Positions 21,241 to 31,624 of a DNA stretch of 64,000 nucleotides are shown here, one piece after another; positions within the stretch are counted from its first letter, which is position 1; every line of letters begins with the position of its first letter. Made by a program: the position numbers and the translations under genes. The notes below the pieces were generated by a model. It saw only the letters and a program-made list of their open reading frames with translations, did no database searches and was not told where the DNA came from. The DNA comes from Salvelinus alpinus. Lineage: Eukaryota; Chordata; Actinopteri; Salmoniformes; Salmonidae. The stretch lies in assembly GCF_045679555.1 (NCBI RefSeq), contig NC_092087.1, positions 87,828,390 through 87,892,389 of the forward strand, in the 5' to 3' direction.

Positions 21241-22662
21241 CAGGAATTCTGGAGGCCGTCTCTGGAGGCTCCGGGCTGGAGGCCGTCTCTGGAGGCTCCG
21301 GGCTGGAGGCCGTCTCTGGAGGCTCCGGGCTGGAGGCCGTCTCTGGAGGCTCCGGGCTGGAGGCCGTCTCTGGAGGCGCCGGGCTGGAGGCCGTCTCTGG
21401 AGGCTCCGGGCTGGAGGCCGTCTCTGGAGGCTCCGGGCTGGAGGCCGTCTCTGGAGGCTCCGGGCTGGAGGCCGTCTCTGGAGGCGCCGGGCTGGAGGCC
21501 GTCTCTGGAGGCTCCGGGCTGGAGGCCGTCTCTGGAGGCTCCGGGCTGGAGGCCGTCTCTGGAGGCGCCGGGCTGGAGGCCGTCTCTGGAGGCGCCGGGC
21601 TGGAGGCCGTCTCTTGAGGCTCCGGGCTGGAGGCCGTCTCTGGAGGCGCCGGGCTGGAGGCCGTCTCTGGAGGCGCCGGGCTGGAGGCCGTCTCTGGAGG
21701 CGCCGGGCTGGAGGCCGTCTCTGGAGGCTCCGGGCTGGGCTTAGGCACAGGACTCACCAGGCTGGGGAGACACACAGGAGGCCTCTTCCTTGGCCGAGGC
21801 ACCGGATACACTGGGCCGTGGAGGCGCACTGGCGGTCTCGAGCGCAGAGCTGGCCCCACCCGTTCTGGCTGGATGCCCACTTCCACCCGGCAAATGCGGG
21901 ACGCTGGCACCGAGCACACTGGCCTTTGAATGCTCGGCCGAGACACAGTGCGCATCACCCCATAGCACGGGGCCTGACCAGTCACATGCTCGCCACGGTA
22001 AGCACGGGGAGTTGGCTCAGGTCTCCAACCTGACTCTGCCACACTCCCCGTGTGCCCCCACCCAAAAAAATTTAGTGGCTGCCTCTCGGGCTTCCTTGCC
22101 AGCCGTGTTCCAGTGTAATCCTTGGCCCCTTTCCTAGCTGCCTCCGCCTTCCTGGCTGCCTCCACCTGTTCCCATGGGAGGCGATCCCTTCCAGCCAGGA
22201 TCTCCTCCCATGTGTAGGATCCCTTGCCGTCCAGGATGTCCTCCCATGTCCAGTCCTCTCTTCCACGCTGCTTGGTCCTTTGGTGGTGGGTAGTTCTGTC
22301 ACGGCCGTCAAAGAGAGGAGACCAAGGTGCAGCGTGGGATGCGTACATACTTCTTTATTTAAAGAACGAACACTAAACAAACTAACAAAACAACTAACGA
22401 ACCGTGAAGCTATACAAACATGAGTGCTGACAGGCAACTACACATAGACAACTACCCACAAATACAGGTGGGAAAAGGTAACCTAAGTATGGTTCTCAAT
22501 CAGAGACAACGATAGACAGCTGCCTCTGATTGAGAACCATACCAGACCAAACACATAGAAATAGAAAACACAGGGAAAAAAACATAGAATGCCCACCCCA
22601 ACTCACGCCCTTACCAAACCAAAATAGAGACATAAAAAGCTCTCTACGGTCAGGGCGTGACA
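21241..22662 (-). mobile_element. Partial LTR retroelement in the hAT gene
   Basis: A minus-strand fossil with one LTR at 22297-22662 (starting tgtcacgccctgaccg and ending cggccgtgaca in element sense) and an internal stretch reaching to 21241. The internal part carries a long proline-rich open frame that includes WTWEDILDGKGSYTWEEI and then a 9-residue repeat. I recognise the LTR as a common salmonid Gypsy-like type. The opposite LTR is not present, so the copy is incomplete. Confidence 0.7.
21245..21740. repeat. 27-bp minisatellite inside the retroelement, about 18 copies
   Basis: The unit is ctccgggctggaggccgtct followed by ctggagg, with ctccggg/cgccggg variants. In element sense each unit encodes nine residues (SPEPPETAS or SPAPPETAS) in the frame of the flanking proline-rich sequence. 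Confidence 0.95.
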
Positions 22663-23967
22663 CCACCAGATTCAAAATGGTGTTTTGCATTTGGGGACTG
22701 GTGAAATCAAAGTGACCTTTCAGCCAAGGGGTCAGCTCTGCATCGCCCTCTGCCTTGTTCAGCTCTGCATCGCCCTCTGCCTTGTTCAGCTCTGCATCGC
22801 CCTCTGCCTTGTTCAGCTCTGCATCACCCTCTGCCTTGTTCAGCTCTGCATCACCCTCTGCCTTGTTCAGCTCTGCATCGCCCTCTGCCTTGTACAGCTC
22901 TGCATCGCCCTTTGCCTTGTTCAGCTCTGCATCGCCCTCTGCCTTGTTCAGCTCTGCATCGCCCTCTGCCTTGTTCAGCTCTGCATCGCCCTCTGCCTTG
23001 TTCAGCTCTGCATCGCCCTCGGCCTTGTTCAGCTCTGCATCGCCCTCTGCCTTGTTCAGCTCTGCATCGCCCTCTGCCTTGTTCAGCTCTGCATCGCCCT
23101 CGGCCTTGTTCAGCTCTGCATCGCCCTCGGCCTTGTTCAGCTCTGCATCGCCCTCGGCCTTGTTCAGCTCTGCATCGCCCTCGGCCTTGTTCAGCTCTGC
23201 ATCGCCCTCTGCCTTGTTCAGCTCTGCATCGCCCTCTGCCTTGTTCAGCTCTGCATCGCCCTCTGCCTTGTTCAGCTCTGCATCGCCCTCGGCCTTGTTC
23301 AGCTCTGCATCGCCCTCTGCCTTGTTCAGCTCTGCATCGCCCTCTGCCTTGTTCAGCTCTGCATCGCCCTCTGCCTTGTTCAGCTCTGCATCGCCCTCTG
23401 CCTTGTTCAGCTCTGCATCGCCCTCTGCCTTGTTCAGCTCTGCATCGCCCTCGGCCTTGTTCAGCTCTGCATCGCCCTCTGCCTTGTTCAGCTCTGCATC
23501 GCCCTCTGCCTTGTTCAGCTCTGCATCGCCCTCTGCCTTGTACTTTAGACACTGGCTGAAATTCCCACTCTCCTTATCAACGCCTCAAAAAGCCTGACCT
23601 TGCAGCGCCAAGAACTTCACACCCCCAACAATCTTCATAAGATTTCTCCTCGCGTGTTGCTGCTGTCTTTAAAGCTCACGTGAAAGTTGCACATGAACAG
23701 GCTTTGGCTCCTGAATCCAAGTCATCACAGCTCATTTGTGACACTGGCTGTCTTTATGCGCACTACATTTCTCCAGTGCCTTCTTCCAATTTTGAAAGCC
23801 AGTCTGGACAAAAGCTGAATCTGCTTTTGTCGCAAGCTTAGACTTTTGTGTTGCAAAGTATTTATCACAATAGAAACAGAGGACCCCCTTTAAGGAGGGG
23901 CTGTAATGGAGCCAAGGATGATCTTTAAACCCTTTCTCCTGAAAGTAGAGTGTCCTATTTGATAGGG
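22663..23967 (-). mobile_element. hAT transposase fragment, N-terminal part with an in-frame array
   Basis: The minus strand from 23967 down encodes HPWLHYSPSLKGVLCFYCDK, TGFQNWKKALEKCSAHKDSQ and HK, the TTF-type zinc-finger region of ZMYM1-like hAT transposases. After a few stops come GVKFLALQGQAF and GNFSQCLKY, then the 27-bp array (22738-23548), then LTPWLKGHFDFTSPQMQNTI at about 22720-22665, a known hAT segment. The retroelement insertion begins directly after NTILNLVV. The reading frame is the same on both sides of the array. Confidence 0.8.
22738..23548. repeat. 27-bp minisatellite in frame with the hAT gene, 30 copies
   Basis: The plus-strand unit is gttcagctctgcatcgccct followed by ctgcctt, with a ctcggcctt variant. 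On the minus strand in the transposase frame each unit reads KAEGDAELN, and the frame joins the transposase on either side. Because the period is a multiple of three and units lack stops, several other long frames (such as LCIALCLVQ) are open and meaningless. Confidence 0.95.
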
Positions 23968-24097
23968 TTTGTAACTCTGTGTTGTTGTTTGTGTCGCACT
24001 GCTTTGCTTTATCTTGGCCAGGTCGCAGTTGTAAATGAGAACTTGTTCTCAACTGGCCTACTTGATTAAATACAGGTGAAATAAAAAAAAATATATA
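23968..24097 (+). mobile_element. 3' tail of a LINE or SINE
   Basis: 'gtcgcagttgtaaatgagaa', 'cttgttctcaactggccta' and the A-rich end 'aggtgaaataaaaaaaaat' form a tail common in salmonid genomes. It abuts the start of the hAT fragment. Confidence 0.7.
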
Positions 24098-24540
24098 TAT
24101 ATATTTAAAATAAATAGTTTTCAACAGGAGAGATTTGTATAAACTTTACTGTCTGTCTCTCCGACATTTGCAACATTGTTTCAATATTCAAATTAGATCT
24201 CCAACTGTCCGATAGTAATGATCCTGTAGGGCTCGGGAGTAGGGACGAGAGAGAGGCAGGCAGCGTTTCTCAGCCAGTTGAAAACACGAATCAGCTGGCA
24301 ACATTTTTATGGATATATACAAAGAAATGTAAATTGAAAAAAAGTACAACGAAACGAAGTGCAGCTGGTTTTCAGTCTTTCCATCTTCAGTTCGAAGTTA
24401 TTGTGTTAGCTGTGTTGTTGGCTAGCTCCTCTGAACATTTAGGATTAACGACTGGGTCGCGTCTATAGATACAGAACACAAAGATAATGAAAGTATGTCG
24501 ATCATTATTTGAATATGTTGGTAACCCGTTTTATATAAGT
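24098..24540. other. No gene recognised
   Basis: No supported gene; possibly part of the repeated unit that continues at 24541. Confidence 0.4.
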
Positions 24541-24880
24541 GATAATGCCATCGAAGCCTCGGGCATTATCCCTTAATTTGGGCACCACTATGGCGCGCCG
24601 ATAAGAGGGCATTTTGAGAACATTCTTAACAATGGCATGACGCGACCGGGTGACGGAACAGCAGATTATCCCTTTAAATCTGGTAGCAACAGAGTTGTTC
24701 ATACTGCAACTAACTTCATCTAAACCAACAACAACTTTCACATTTAAAGAGCAGGATTCATTGACAGTCTTTCAGCAGGGTAATTCATTGACAGTCTTTC
24801 AGCAATATAAATAATCTCAGAGTCTTATAAAAAATGTTTGTTTTTGTGCAGATACTGTGCAAAATGGTATAGTTTACTAA
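24541..24880. repeat. Dispersed repeat, parent of the insert at 25783
   Basis: Starts near 'gataatgccatcgaagcctc' and ends near 'cagatactgtgcaaaatgg'. Both ends and the 27-base word ending in gacagtctttcagc reappear at 25783-25975, where the middle (about 24566-24755) is missing. A 'cattat...ataatg' inverted pair at 24543-24569 hints at a mobile element. The family is unknown. Confidence 0.6.
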
Positions 24881-25594
24881 CCAATTTTTAAGATTTCTAC
24901 TTACCAGTTGGAGTGAAGAATGAAAACATAACCACAACCAACAAATATGACTGCAAGCAAGCCCTCATAATTATAGAATGTTGAAAGGACGGAACTATGA
25001 CCTACTCATTGCAGTAGTTATGAGAGCCAATATTTTTTCAGAGAAGAGTTCTGTCATCTGTTTCTGGCTGGTATGAACTTTTCATTTATTTATATGAACT
25101 TTTCAAGCTCTGCAGCTCTTGACTTCAAAAACGTTTTAAAACACGAATTTGATGTAAATGTGGAGTATAATGTTTAAGTCAATAGGTCTAAAAATTAACT
25201 AAATCAAACATTTTATTTTGGGAGGGGGGAATATTAAGCGACCCCCCCCATTTAATACAATAACATCTGATCATTTGTGTTGACAATCATAGTTTAGATT
25301 TTTTTTTCTCATTGAAAACATGCTGTTTGTTACAAAAGCATTCCCATAACTTGATTAGAAAAAGGTTTTCTCAATGTCCTCACTGTATCAAAATAATCTT
25401 GACTCAGAAATAATGATACCATAAGGATGATACACACAACCATAAACAAATAATATCACTAACAAAAACATTTGAAATAACCTTTATTCCACATCCACAC
25501 ATTACATGTATGAGGACTCGGATAATAATATGTTGCCGCTTGCAAATGTTTTTTCTGATGAGTTAAACATGTTGATGCAGTAAGCAAGTTAATA
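24881..25594. other. No gene recognised
   Basis: AT-rich sequence of about 700 bases with no supported open frame or known repeat. Confidence 0.5.
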
Positions 25595-25596
25595 TA

Positions 25597-26845
25597 CAGT
25601 GCATTCGGGAAAATGTATGTCGGACTTTTTCCAGATTTTGTTACATTACAAAAATAAAAAACAGATACCTTATTTACATTAGTATTCAGACCCTTTGCTA
25701 TGAGACTCGAAATTGAGCTCAGGTGCATCCTGTTTCCATTGATCATCCTTGAGATGTTTCAACAACTTGACTGGAGTCCAGTTGGCCATCGAAGCCTCGG
25801 GCAGGGTAATTAATTGACAGTCTTTCAGCAGGGTAATTCATTGACAGTCTTTCAGCAGGGTAATTCATTGACAGTCTTTCAGCAGGGTAATTCATTGACA
25901 GTCTTTCAGCAATATAAATAATCTCAGTCTTATTTTTAAAAAAATAGTTTTTGTGCCGATACTGTGAAAAATGGTAAATTCAATTGATTGGACATGATTT
26001 GGTAGGTCCCACAGTTGACAGTGCATGTCAGAGCAAAAACCAAGCCATGAGGTCAAGGGAACTGTCTGTAAAGTTCCGAGACAGGATTGTGTCGAGGCAC
26101 AGCTCTGGCGATGGGTACCAAAACATTGTGGCCTCCATCATTCCTAAATGGAAGAAGTTTCGAACCACCAAGACTCTTTCTATAGCTGGCAGCCTGGCCA
26201 AACTGAGCAATCGGGGGAGAAGGGCCTTGGTCAGGGAGGTGACCAATAACCCAATGGTCATTGACAGAGCTCCAGAGTTCCTCTGTGGAGATGGGAGAAC
26301 CTTCCAGAAGGACAACTATCTCTGCAGCACTCCACCAATCAGGCCTTTATGGTAGTGTGGCCAGACGGAAGCCACTCCTCAGTAAATGGCACATGACAGC
26401 CCGCTTGGAGTTTCGCAAAGGCACCTAAAGGAGACTCAGACCATGAGAAACAAGATTCTCTGGTCTGATGAAACCAAGATTGAGCTTTTTGTCCTCAGGA
26501 TCTCAGACTGGGGCAAAGGTTCACCTTCCAACAGGACAACGACCCTAAGCACACAGCCAAGACAGTGGCTTCGGGACATGTCTCTAAATGTCCTTGAGTG
26601 GCCCAGCCAGAGCCCGGACTTGAACCCGATCAAACATCTCTGGAGAGACCTGAAAATAGCTCTGCAGCGACGCTCCCCATCCAACCTGACAGAGCTTGAG
26701 AGGATCTGCAGAGAAGAATGGGAGAAACTCCCAAATACAGGTGTGCCAAGCTTGTAGCGTCACACCCAAGAAGACTTGAGGCTGTAATCGGTGCTTCAAC
26801 AAAGTACTGAGTAAAGGGTCTGAATACTTATGTAAATAAGAAAGA
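25597..26845 (+). mobile_element. Tc1-like transposon A, broken
   Basis: The left terminus cagtgcattcgggaaaatg follows TA at 25595. The transposase region is about 26050-26812: ELSVKFRDRIVSRH (HTH), ASIIPKWKKF, then NKILWSDETKIELF (first catalytic Asp), then LNVLEWPSQSPDLNPI. The last catalytic position reads NPIKHLW where the family has NPIEHLW, so the third acidic residue is lost. Deletions and frame changes split the gene, including loss of the segment with the second catalytic Asp. The right terminus is missing; the element stops near 26845 at a fragment of another Tc1 family. It carries a foreign insert at 25783-25975. Confidence 0.88.
25783..25975. repeat. Insert in Tc1 A: deleted copy of the 24541 repeat with four 27-bp units
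   Basis: It begins with ccatcgaagcctcgggc and ends with gatactgtgaaaaatgg, matching both ends of 24548-24870. In between, agggtaattcattgacagtc plus tttcagc is repeated four times, against fewer copies in the parent. Confidence 0.75.
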
Positions 26846-26849
26846 AAAA

Positions 26850-27004
26850 TCTTTCTTTAACCTGTCTCCTCCCCTTCATCTACAGTGATTGAAGTGGATT
26901 TAACAAGAGACGTCAATAAGGGATCATAGCTTTCACCTGGATTCACCTGGTCAGTCTATGTCATGGAAAGAGCAGGTGTTCATAATGTTTTCTTCACTGT
27001 GTAT
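26850..27004 (-). mobile_element. Terminal fragment of a third Tc1 family
   Basis: 'ctgtctcctccccttcatct', 'tttcacctggattcacctgg' and 'agcaggtgttcataatgtt' are, in reverse complement, the left end found at 33484-33850. Confidence 0.75.
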
Positions 27005-27067
27005 AGTAGAGCATAAATAATTTTAAATTAATGAATAAGACCCAAAGTAGAATTTCAAACAGACATA

Positions 27068-28572
27068 CAGTACCAGTCAAAAGTTTGGACAGTTTGGACC
27101 AGTTTGGACCAGTCAAAAGTTTTCTACATTGTATAATAATAGTGAAGACATCAAAACTATGAAATAACACACATGGAATCGTATAGTAACCAAAAAATTG
27201 TTTAACAAATGAAAATATATTTTATATTTGAGATTCTTCAAAGTAACCACCCTTTTCCTTGACAGGTTTGCACGCTCTTGGCATTCTCTCAACCAGCTTC
27301 TTGAGCTAGTCACCTATAATTTGTGGAATTTCATTCCTTAATGCGTTTGAGCCAATCACTTGTGTTGTGACAAGGTAGGGTTGGTATACAGAAGATAGCC
27401 CTATTTGGTAAAATACCAAGTCCATATTATGGCAAGAAGAGCTAAAATAAGCAAAGAGAGACGACAGTCCATCATTACTTTAAGACATGAAGGTCAGTCA
27501 ATACGCAAAATTTCAAGAACTTTGAAAGTTAAGTGCAGTCGCAAAAAACATCAAGTGCTATGATGAAACTGGCTCTCATGAGGACAACAACAGGAAAGGA
27601 AGACCCAGAGTTACCTCTGCTAAAGAGGGTGAGTTCATTAGAGTTACCAGCCCCAGAAATTGCAGCCCAAATAAATGCTTCACAGAGTTCAAGTAACAGA
27701 CACATCTCAATGTCAATTGTTCAGAAGAGACTGCGTGAATCAGGCCTTCACGGTCAAATTGCTGCAAAGAAACCACTACTAAAAGACAATAAGAAGAAGA
27801 GACTTGCTAGAGCCAAGAAACACGAACAATGGACATTAGACCGGTAGAAATTCGTCCTTTGGTCCAATGAGTACAAATTTGAGATTTTTGGTTTCAACCG
27901 CTGTGTCTTTGTGAGACGCAGAGTAGGTGAACAGATGATCTCTGCATGTGTGGTCCACATCGTGAAGCATGGAGGAGGAGCTGTGATGGTGCTTTGCTGG
28001 TGACACTGTCAGTGATTTATTTAGAATTCAAGGCACACTTAACCAGCGTGGCAACCACAGCATTCTGCAGCAATACCCCATCCCATTTGGTTTGCGCTTA
28101 GTGGGACTATCATTTGTTTATGAACAGGACAATGACCCAACACACCTCCAGGCTGTGTAAGGACTATTTGACCAAGGATAGTGATGGAGTGCTGCATCAG
28201 ATGACCTGGCCTCCACAATCACCTGACCTCAACCCAATTGAGATGATTTAGGATGAGTTGGACCACAGAGTGTAGGAAAAGAAGCCAACAAGTACTCAGC
28301 ATATGTGGGAACTCCTTCAAGACTGTTCGAAAAGCATTCCAGATGATGCTGGTTGAGAGAATGCCAAGAGTGTGCAAAGCTGTCATCAGGGCAAAGGGTG
28401 GCTACTTTGAAGAATCTAAATATATTTTTATTTAACACTTTCTTTGGTTACTACATGATTCCATATGTGTTATTTCATAGTTTTGATGTCTTCACTATTA
28501 TTCTACAATGTAGAAAATAGTACAAAAATAAAATGATTGAATTAGGCATGTCCAAACTTTTGACTGATACTG
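27068..28572 (+). mobile_element. Tc1-like transposon B, full length but decayed
   Basis: TA at 27066 and 28573 flanks the termini cagtaccagtcaaaagtttg and ...cttttgactgatactg. The transposase starts near 27430 (MARRAKISKER) and continues LRHEGQSIRKISRTLKV, but frame changes and stops follow (for example after YDETGSH-like sequence at 27560 and TAG at 27846). [20 protein letters not shown] near 27728 and the end SVGKEANKYSAYVGTP-like region are recognisable. About 1.5 kb, the usual Tc1 length. The left repeat contains a small local duplication of 'cagtttggac' (27091-27115). Confidence 0.9.
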
Positions 28573-28574
28573 TA

Positions 28575-28915
28575 TAGTGTATGTAGCCTAAGAAATTAGG
28601 TTCATGAAATCGATTACTTGCTAGTAACAGCTGACATGTGTAGTTAACTAGTGATTATCTGACGATTGATTGTTTTTTATAAGATAAGTTTAACGCTAGC
28701 TAGCAACTTACCTTGGCTCCTTGCTGCCACAAGATCCTTTAGACGCTGCACTCGCGCAAAAGGTGGTCAGCCTGCAACGCAGTTTCCTCATGGATTGCAA
28801 TGTAATCGGCCATAATCGGCGTCCAAAAAGGCAGATTACCGATTGCTATGAAAACTTGAATTTGGCCCTAATTAATCGGCCATGACGATTAATCTGTCGA
28901 CCTCTAGTACGTACG
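28575..28915. repeat. End of a large salmonid repeat ending in 'gtcgacctctag'
   Basis: 'tgtgtagttaactagtgatt', 'aacgctagctagcaacttac', 'taatcggccataatcggcgt' and 'aatctgtcgacctctag' are words from a long repeated element I recall from many salmonid loci. Only its last 300 or so bases are here. The superfamily is uncertain. Confidence 0.55.
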
Positions 28916-28919
28916 TTCA

Positions 28920-29493
28920 TGTCGGGTTAGGTTCCTTGTTCCTTGTCAATCATTGGCTTATTGGTGAAATCAGCAGTCAGACAATATCTTATTTAAGTAA
29001 ATCAATCAAACCTTTATTAATGCAATTGCAGACAGAAGTTGACAATGGAAACACAGCATGTGTGTTTCAGAGTAGGTTCCCACCTAAGGGCACAGCTGAT
29101 ATTATACATGTGATCATATCCTAGTTGTATGATCACCTACGTCAATGTATGTATGCAGCAATAAGCTGAGGTTACCTTAGAAAGTAACCTAGTACAGTAG
29201 CTTCTCTGAATTAATTAGCATTGTCCACTGTCACACAAGATCAAAATGTCAAAACCAGACAGTGGTTACTTCTCTTTATCTAGTGTCGGTCTGACTCAGG
29301 CCTAGCCTGCAAGCACACTCTTGCAACAGCCAGGGCTTAACCACAAAGACTAATATAGATGCTTGTGCAACATATAGTGGCAGAGTTTTAGACACACAGC
29401 AACAGTATCTATTATAAGGCCTGCAGCAAAACATATGAATATTAAGGTCCCCTTAATCAATAATGGGGAGGGTCTTTGGGACTACCCCCTACA
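28920..29493 (-). repeat. Probable solo LTR inside an L2 fragment
   Basis: The plus-strand edges are tgtcgggttaggttccttg and ...gactaccccctaca, the TG...CA form. On the minus strand an aataaaggtttgattga polyadenylation-like word lies inside. LINE sequence is interrupted at exactly this interval: gtacgtac on the left and gtcactgtgggga on the right are adjacent in the copy at 925-950. A degenerate 4-5 bp duplication (gttca / agtca type) is possible. The family is not known to me. Confidence 0.6.
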
Positions 29494-29670
29494 GTCACTG
29501 TGGGGATGACGTCATCGATGCACTTATTGATGAAGCCAATGACTGATGTGGTGTACTCCTCATTGCCATCGGAGGAATCCCGGGAACATATTCCAGTCTG
29601 TGCTAGCAAAACAGTCCTGTAGCTTAGGATCTGTTTGCTCGGAGCAATTTTTTATTGATCACACCCACTC
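29494..29670 (-). mobile_element. L2-like LINE fragment
   Basis: It matches the reverse complement of 830-950 of the first LINE ('gtcactgtggggatgacgtc', 'cattgccatcggaggaatcc'). Confidence 0.8.
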
Positions 29671-29674
29671 ATTC

Positions 29675-29895
29675 AATGTTTTTTCCTTATTTTTACTATT
29701 TTCTACATTGTAGAATAATAGTGAAGACATCAAAACTATGAGAACACATGGAATCATGCAGTTAACAAAGTGTTAAACAAATCAAAAAATACTATATATT
29801 TTAGATTCTTCAAAGTAGCCACCCTTTGTCTTTCGTTACTACATGATTCCATATGTGTTATTTCATAGTTTTGATGTCTTCACTATTATTCTAGG
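29675..29895. mobile_element. Internally deleted Tc1 B copy
   Basis: The left 150 bases of Tc1 B ('ctacattgtagaataatagt', 'caaagtagccaccctttg') join directly to its right end ('gttactacatgattccatat', 'gtcttcactattattcta'). The transposase is gone and the outermost ends are eroded. Confidence 0.8.
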
Positions 29896-30425
29896 CTACA
29901 GCATTAACGGTCAGGGAGTTGTAAAGGAGACGCACATATTTCCCTACTCTTGACAAACTAGGCCTACAACATATGCTAATGTACCTTTCTGGACTGTCGA
30001 GAATAGACACAAACGGATCTAAAAAATTACAGGCTGATGGCCTAATATCTAGCCAATATTTAGCTTCCTACTTCGGCTACACATCACTGGCCTCTCTTCC
30101 AGCTGTTCCCATGTTCAACAGACTAAAGGCTGTGCCTCTACGCAATAGGCCATTCCTCCTCTCCTGAAATTCCAGGAAAAGCTATAGGCTACAAAATCTA
30201 TAGGACATTTATTTTTATAGTAGGTCTAATAGCCTATTCGTGTGATCACTTTTGGCATGTTATGATAAGATTGTTGCTCTGATGCATTGTAAATAGTTGC
30301 ACAGGACAGACCGAGATGAGCACATTGAAAAATAATGTTGTAAAGATGCGCAGGCTAAACAGAGTTTTTCGTTGAATTGCTACATTTAAATACAAGTTAC
30401 TATATTATTTTTCATTTGGCCTACA
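29896..30425. other. No gene recognised
   Basis: About 530 bases without a supported feature. Confidence 0.5.
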
Positions 30426-30428
30426 TGT

Positions 30429-30861
30429 ACAGTGCAATCGGAAAGTATTCAGATGCCTTGACTTTTTCCACATTTTGTTAGGTTACAGCCTTATTCTAAA
30501 ATGGATTAAATAAAAAATTAGATCGTTATTTTTGTTCTCATCAATCTACACACAATACGCCATAATGACAAAGCAAAAGCAGGTTTTCAGAAATTTTTGC
30601 AAATGTATAAAAAAAATAAACAAATATCACATTTACATAAATAATCAGACCCTTTACTCAATACTTTGTTGAATCACCGTTGGCAGCGATTACAGACTCA
30701 AGTCTTCTTGAGCTACAAATTTGGCACACCTGTATTTGGGGAGATTTTCCCCATTCTTCTCTGCAGATCCTCTCAAGCTCTGTCAGGTTGGATGGGGAGC
30801 GTTGCTGCACAGCTATTTTCAGGTCTCTCCAAAGATGTTAGATCGGGTTCAAGTCCGGGCT
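30429..30861 (-). mobile_element. Tc1 A fragment (minus strand)
   Basis: 'cagtgcaatcggaaagtatt' is the terminus after TA. 'ctgtatttggggagattttc' to 'gggttcaagtccgggctc' is the antisense of the transposase end (EEWEKLP to PDLNPI). The rest is missing and the fragment runs straight into the 37-bp array. Confidence 0.85.
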
Positions 30862-31615
30862 CATAGAGATTATACTGTGTATTATCACCCAGAGATTATA
30901 CTGTTTATTATCACCCAGAGACATATAGGAGATTATACTGTATATTATCACCCAGAGACATATAGGAAATTATGCTGTGTATTATCACCCAGAGATGTAT
31001 AGGAGATTATACTGTGTATTATCACCCAGAGACACATAGAGATTATACTGTGTATTATCACCCAGCGACAGAGACATATAGGAAATTATGCTGTGTATTA
31101 TCACCCAGAGACATATAGGAGATTATGCTGTGTATTATCACCCAGAGACATATAGGAGATTATACTGTGTATTATCACCCAGAGACATATAGGAGATTAT
31201 ACAGTGTATTATCACCCAGAGACATATAGGAAATTATGCTGTGTATTATCACCCAGAGACATATAGGAAATTATGCTGTGTATTATCACCCAGAGACATA
31301 TAGGAGATTATGCTGTGTATTACCACCCAGAGACATATAGGAGATTATACTGTGTATTATCACCCAGCGACATAGACATATAGGATATTATGCTGTGTAT
31401 TATCACCCAGAGACATATAGGAGATTATACTGCGTATTATCATCCAGCAACATATACATATAGGAGATTATACTGTGTATTATCACCCAGAGACATATAG
31501 GAGATTATACTGTGTATTATCACCCAGAGGCACAGAGATTATACAGTCTATTATCACCCAGCGACATATAGGAAATTATGCTGTGTATTATCACCCAGAG
31601 ACATAGAGAGTATAC
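30862..31615. repeat. 37-bp minisatellite, about 20 copies, at the 3' end of the class II alpha gene
   Basis: The unit is gattatactgtgtattatca followed by cccagagacatatagga. The period is 37 (cccagagac at 31141 and 31178); a few units are shorter or carry extra 'gacata'. It stops about 10 bases before the stop codon of the MHC alpha gene (31625), so on the minus strand it would form the start of that gene's 3' untranslated region or replace it. Confidence 0.93.
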
Positions 31616-31624
31616 TGGGTATCA

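Noticed and set aside
22685-23597. Several 200-290 codon frames on both strands (LCIALCLVQ, FSSASPSAL, EQGRGRCRA)
   Set aside because: Shadows of the 27-bp array. Only the KAEGDAELN frame connects to recognisable protein on both sides.
28882-29124. 80-codon plus-strand frame
   Set aside because: It spans the junction of a repeat end and the LTR-like unit; no protein similarity recognised.
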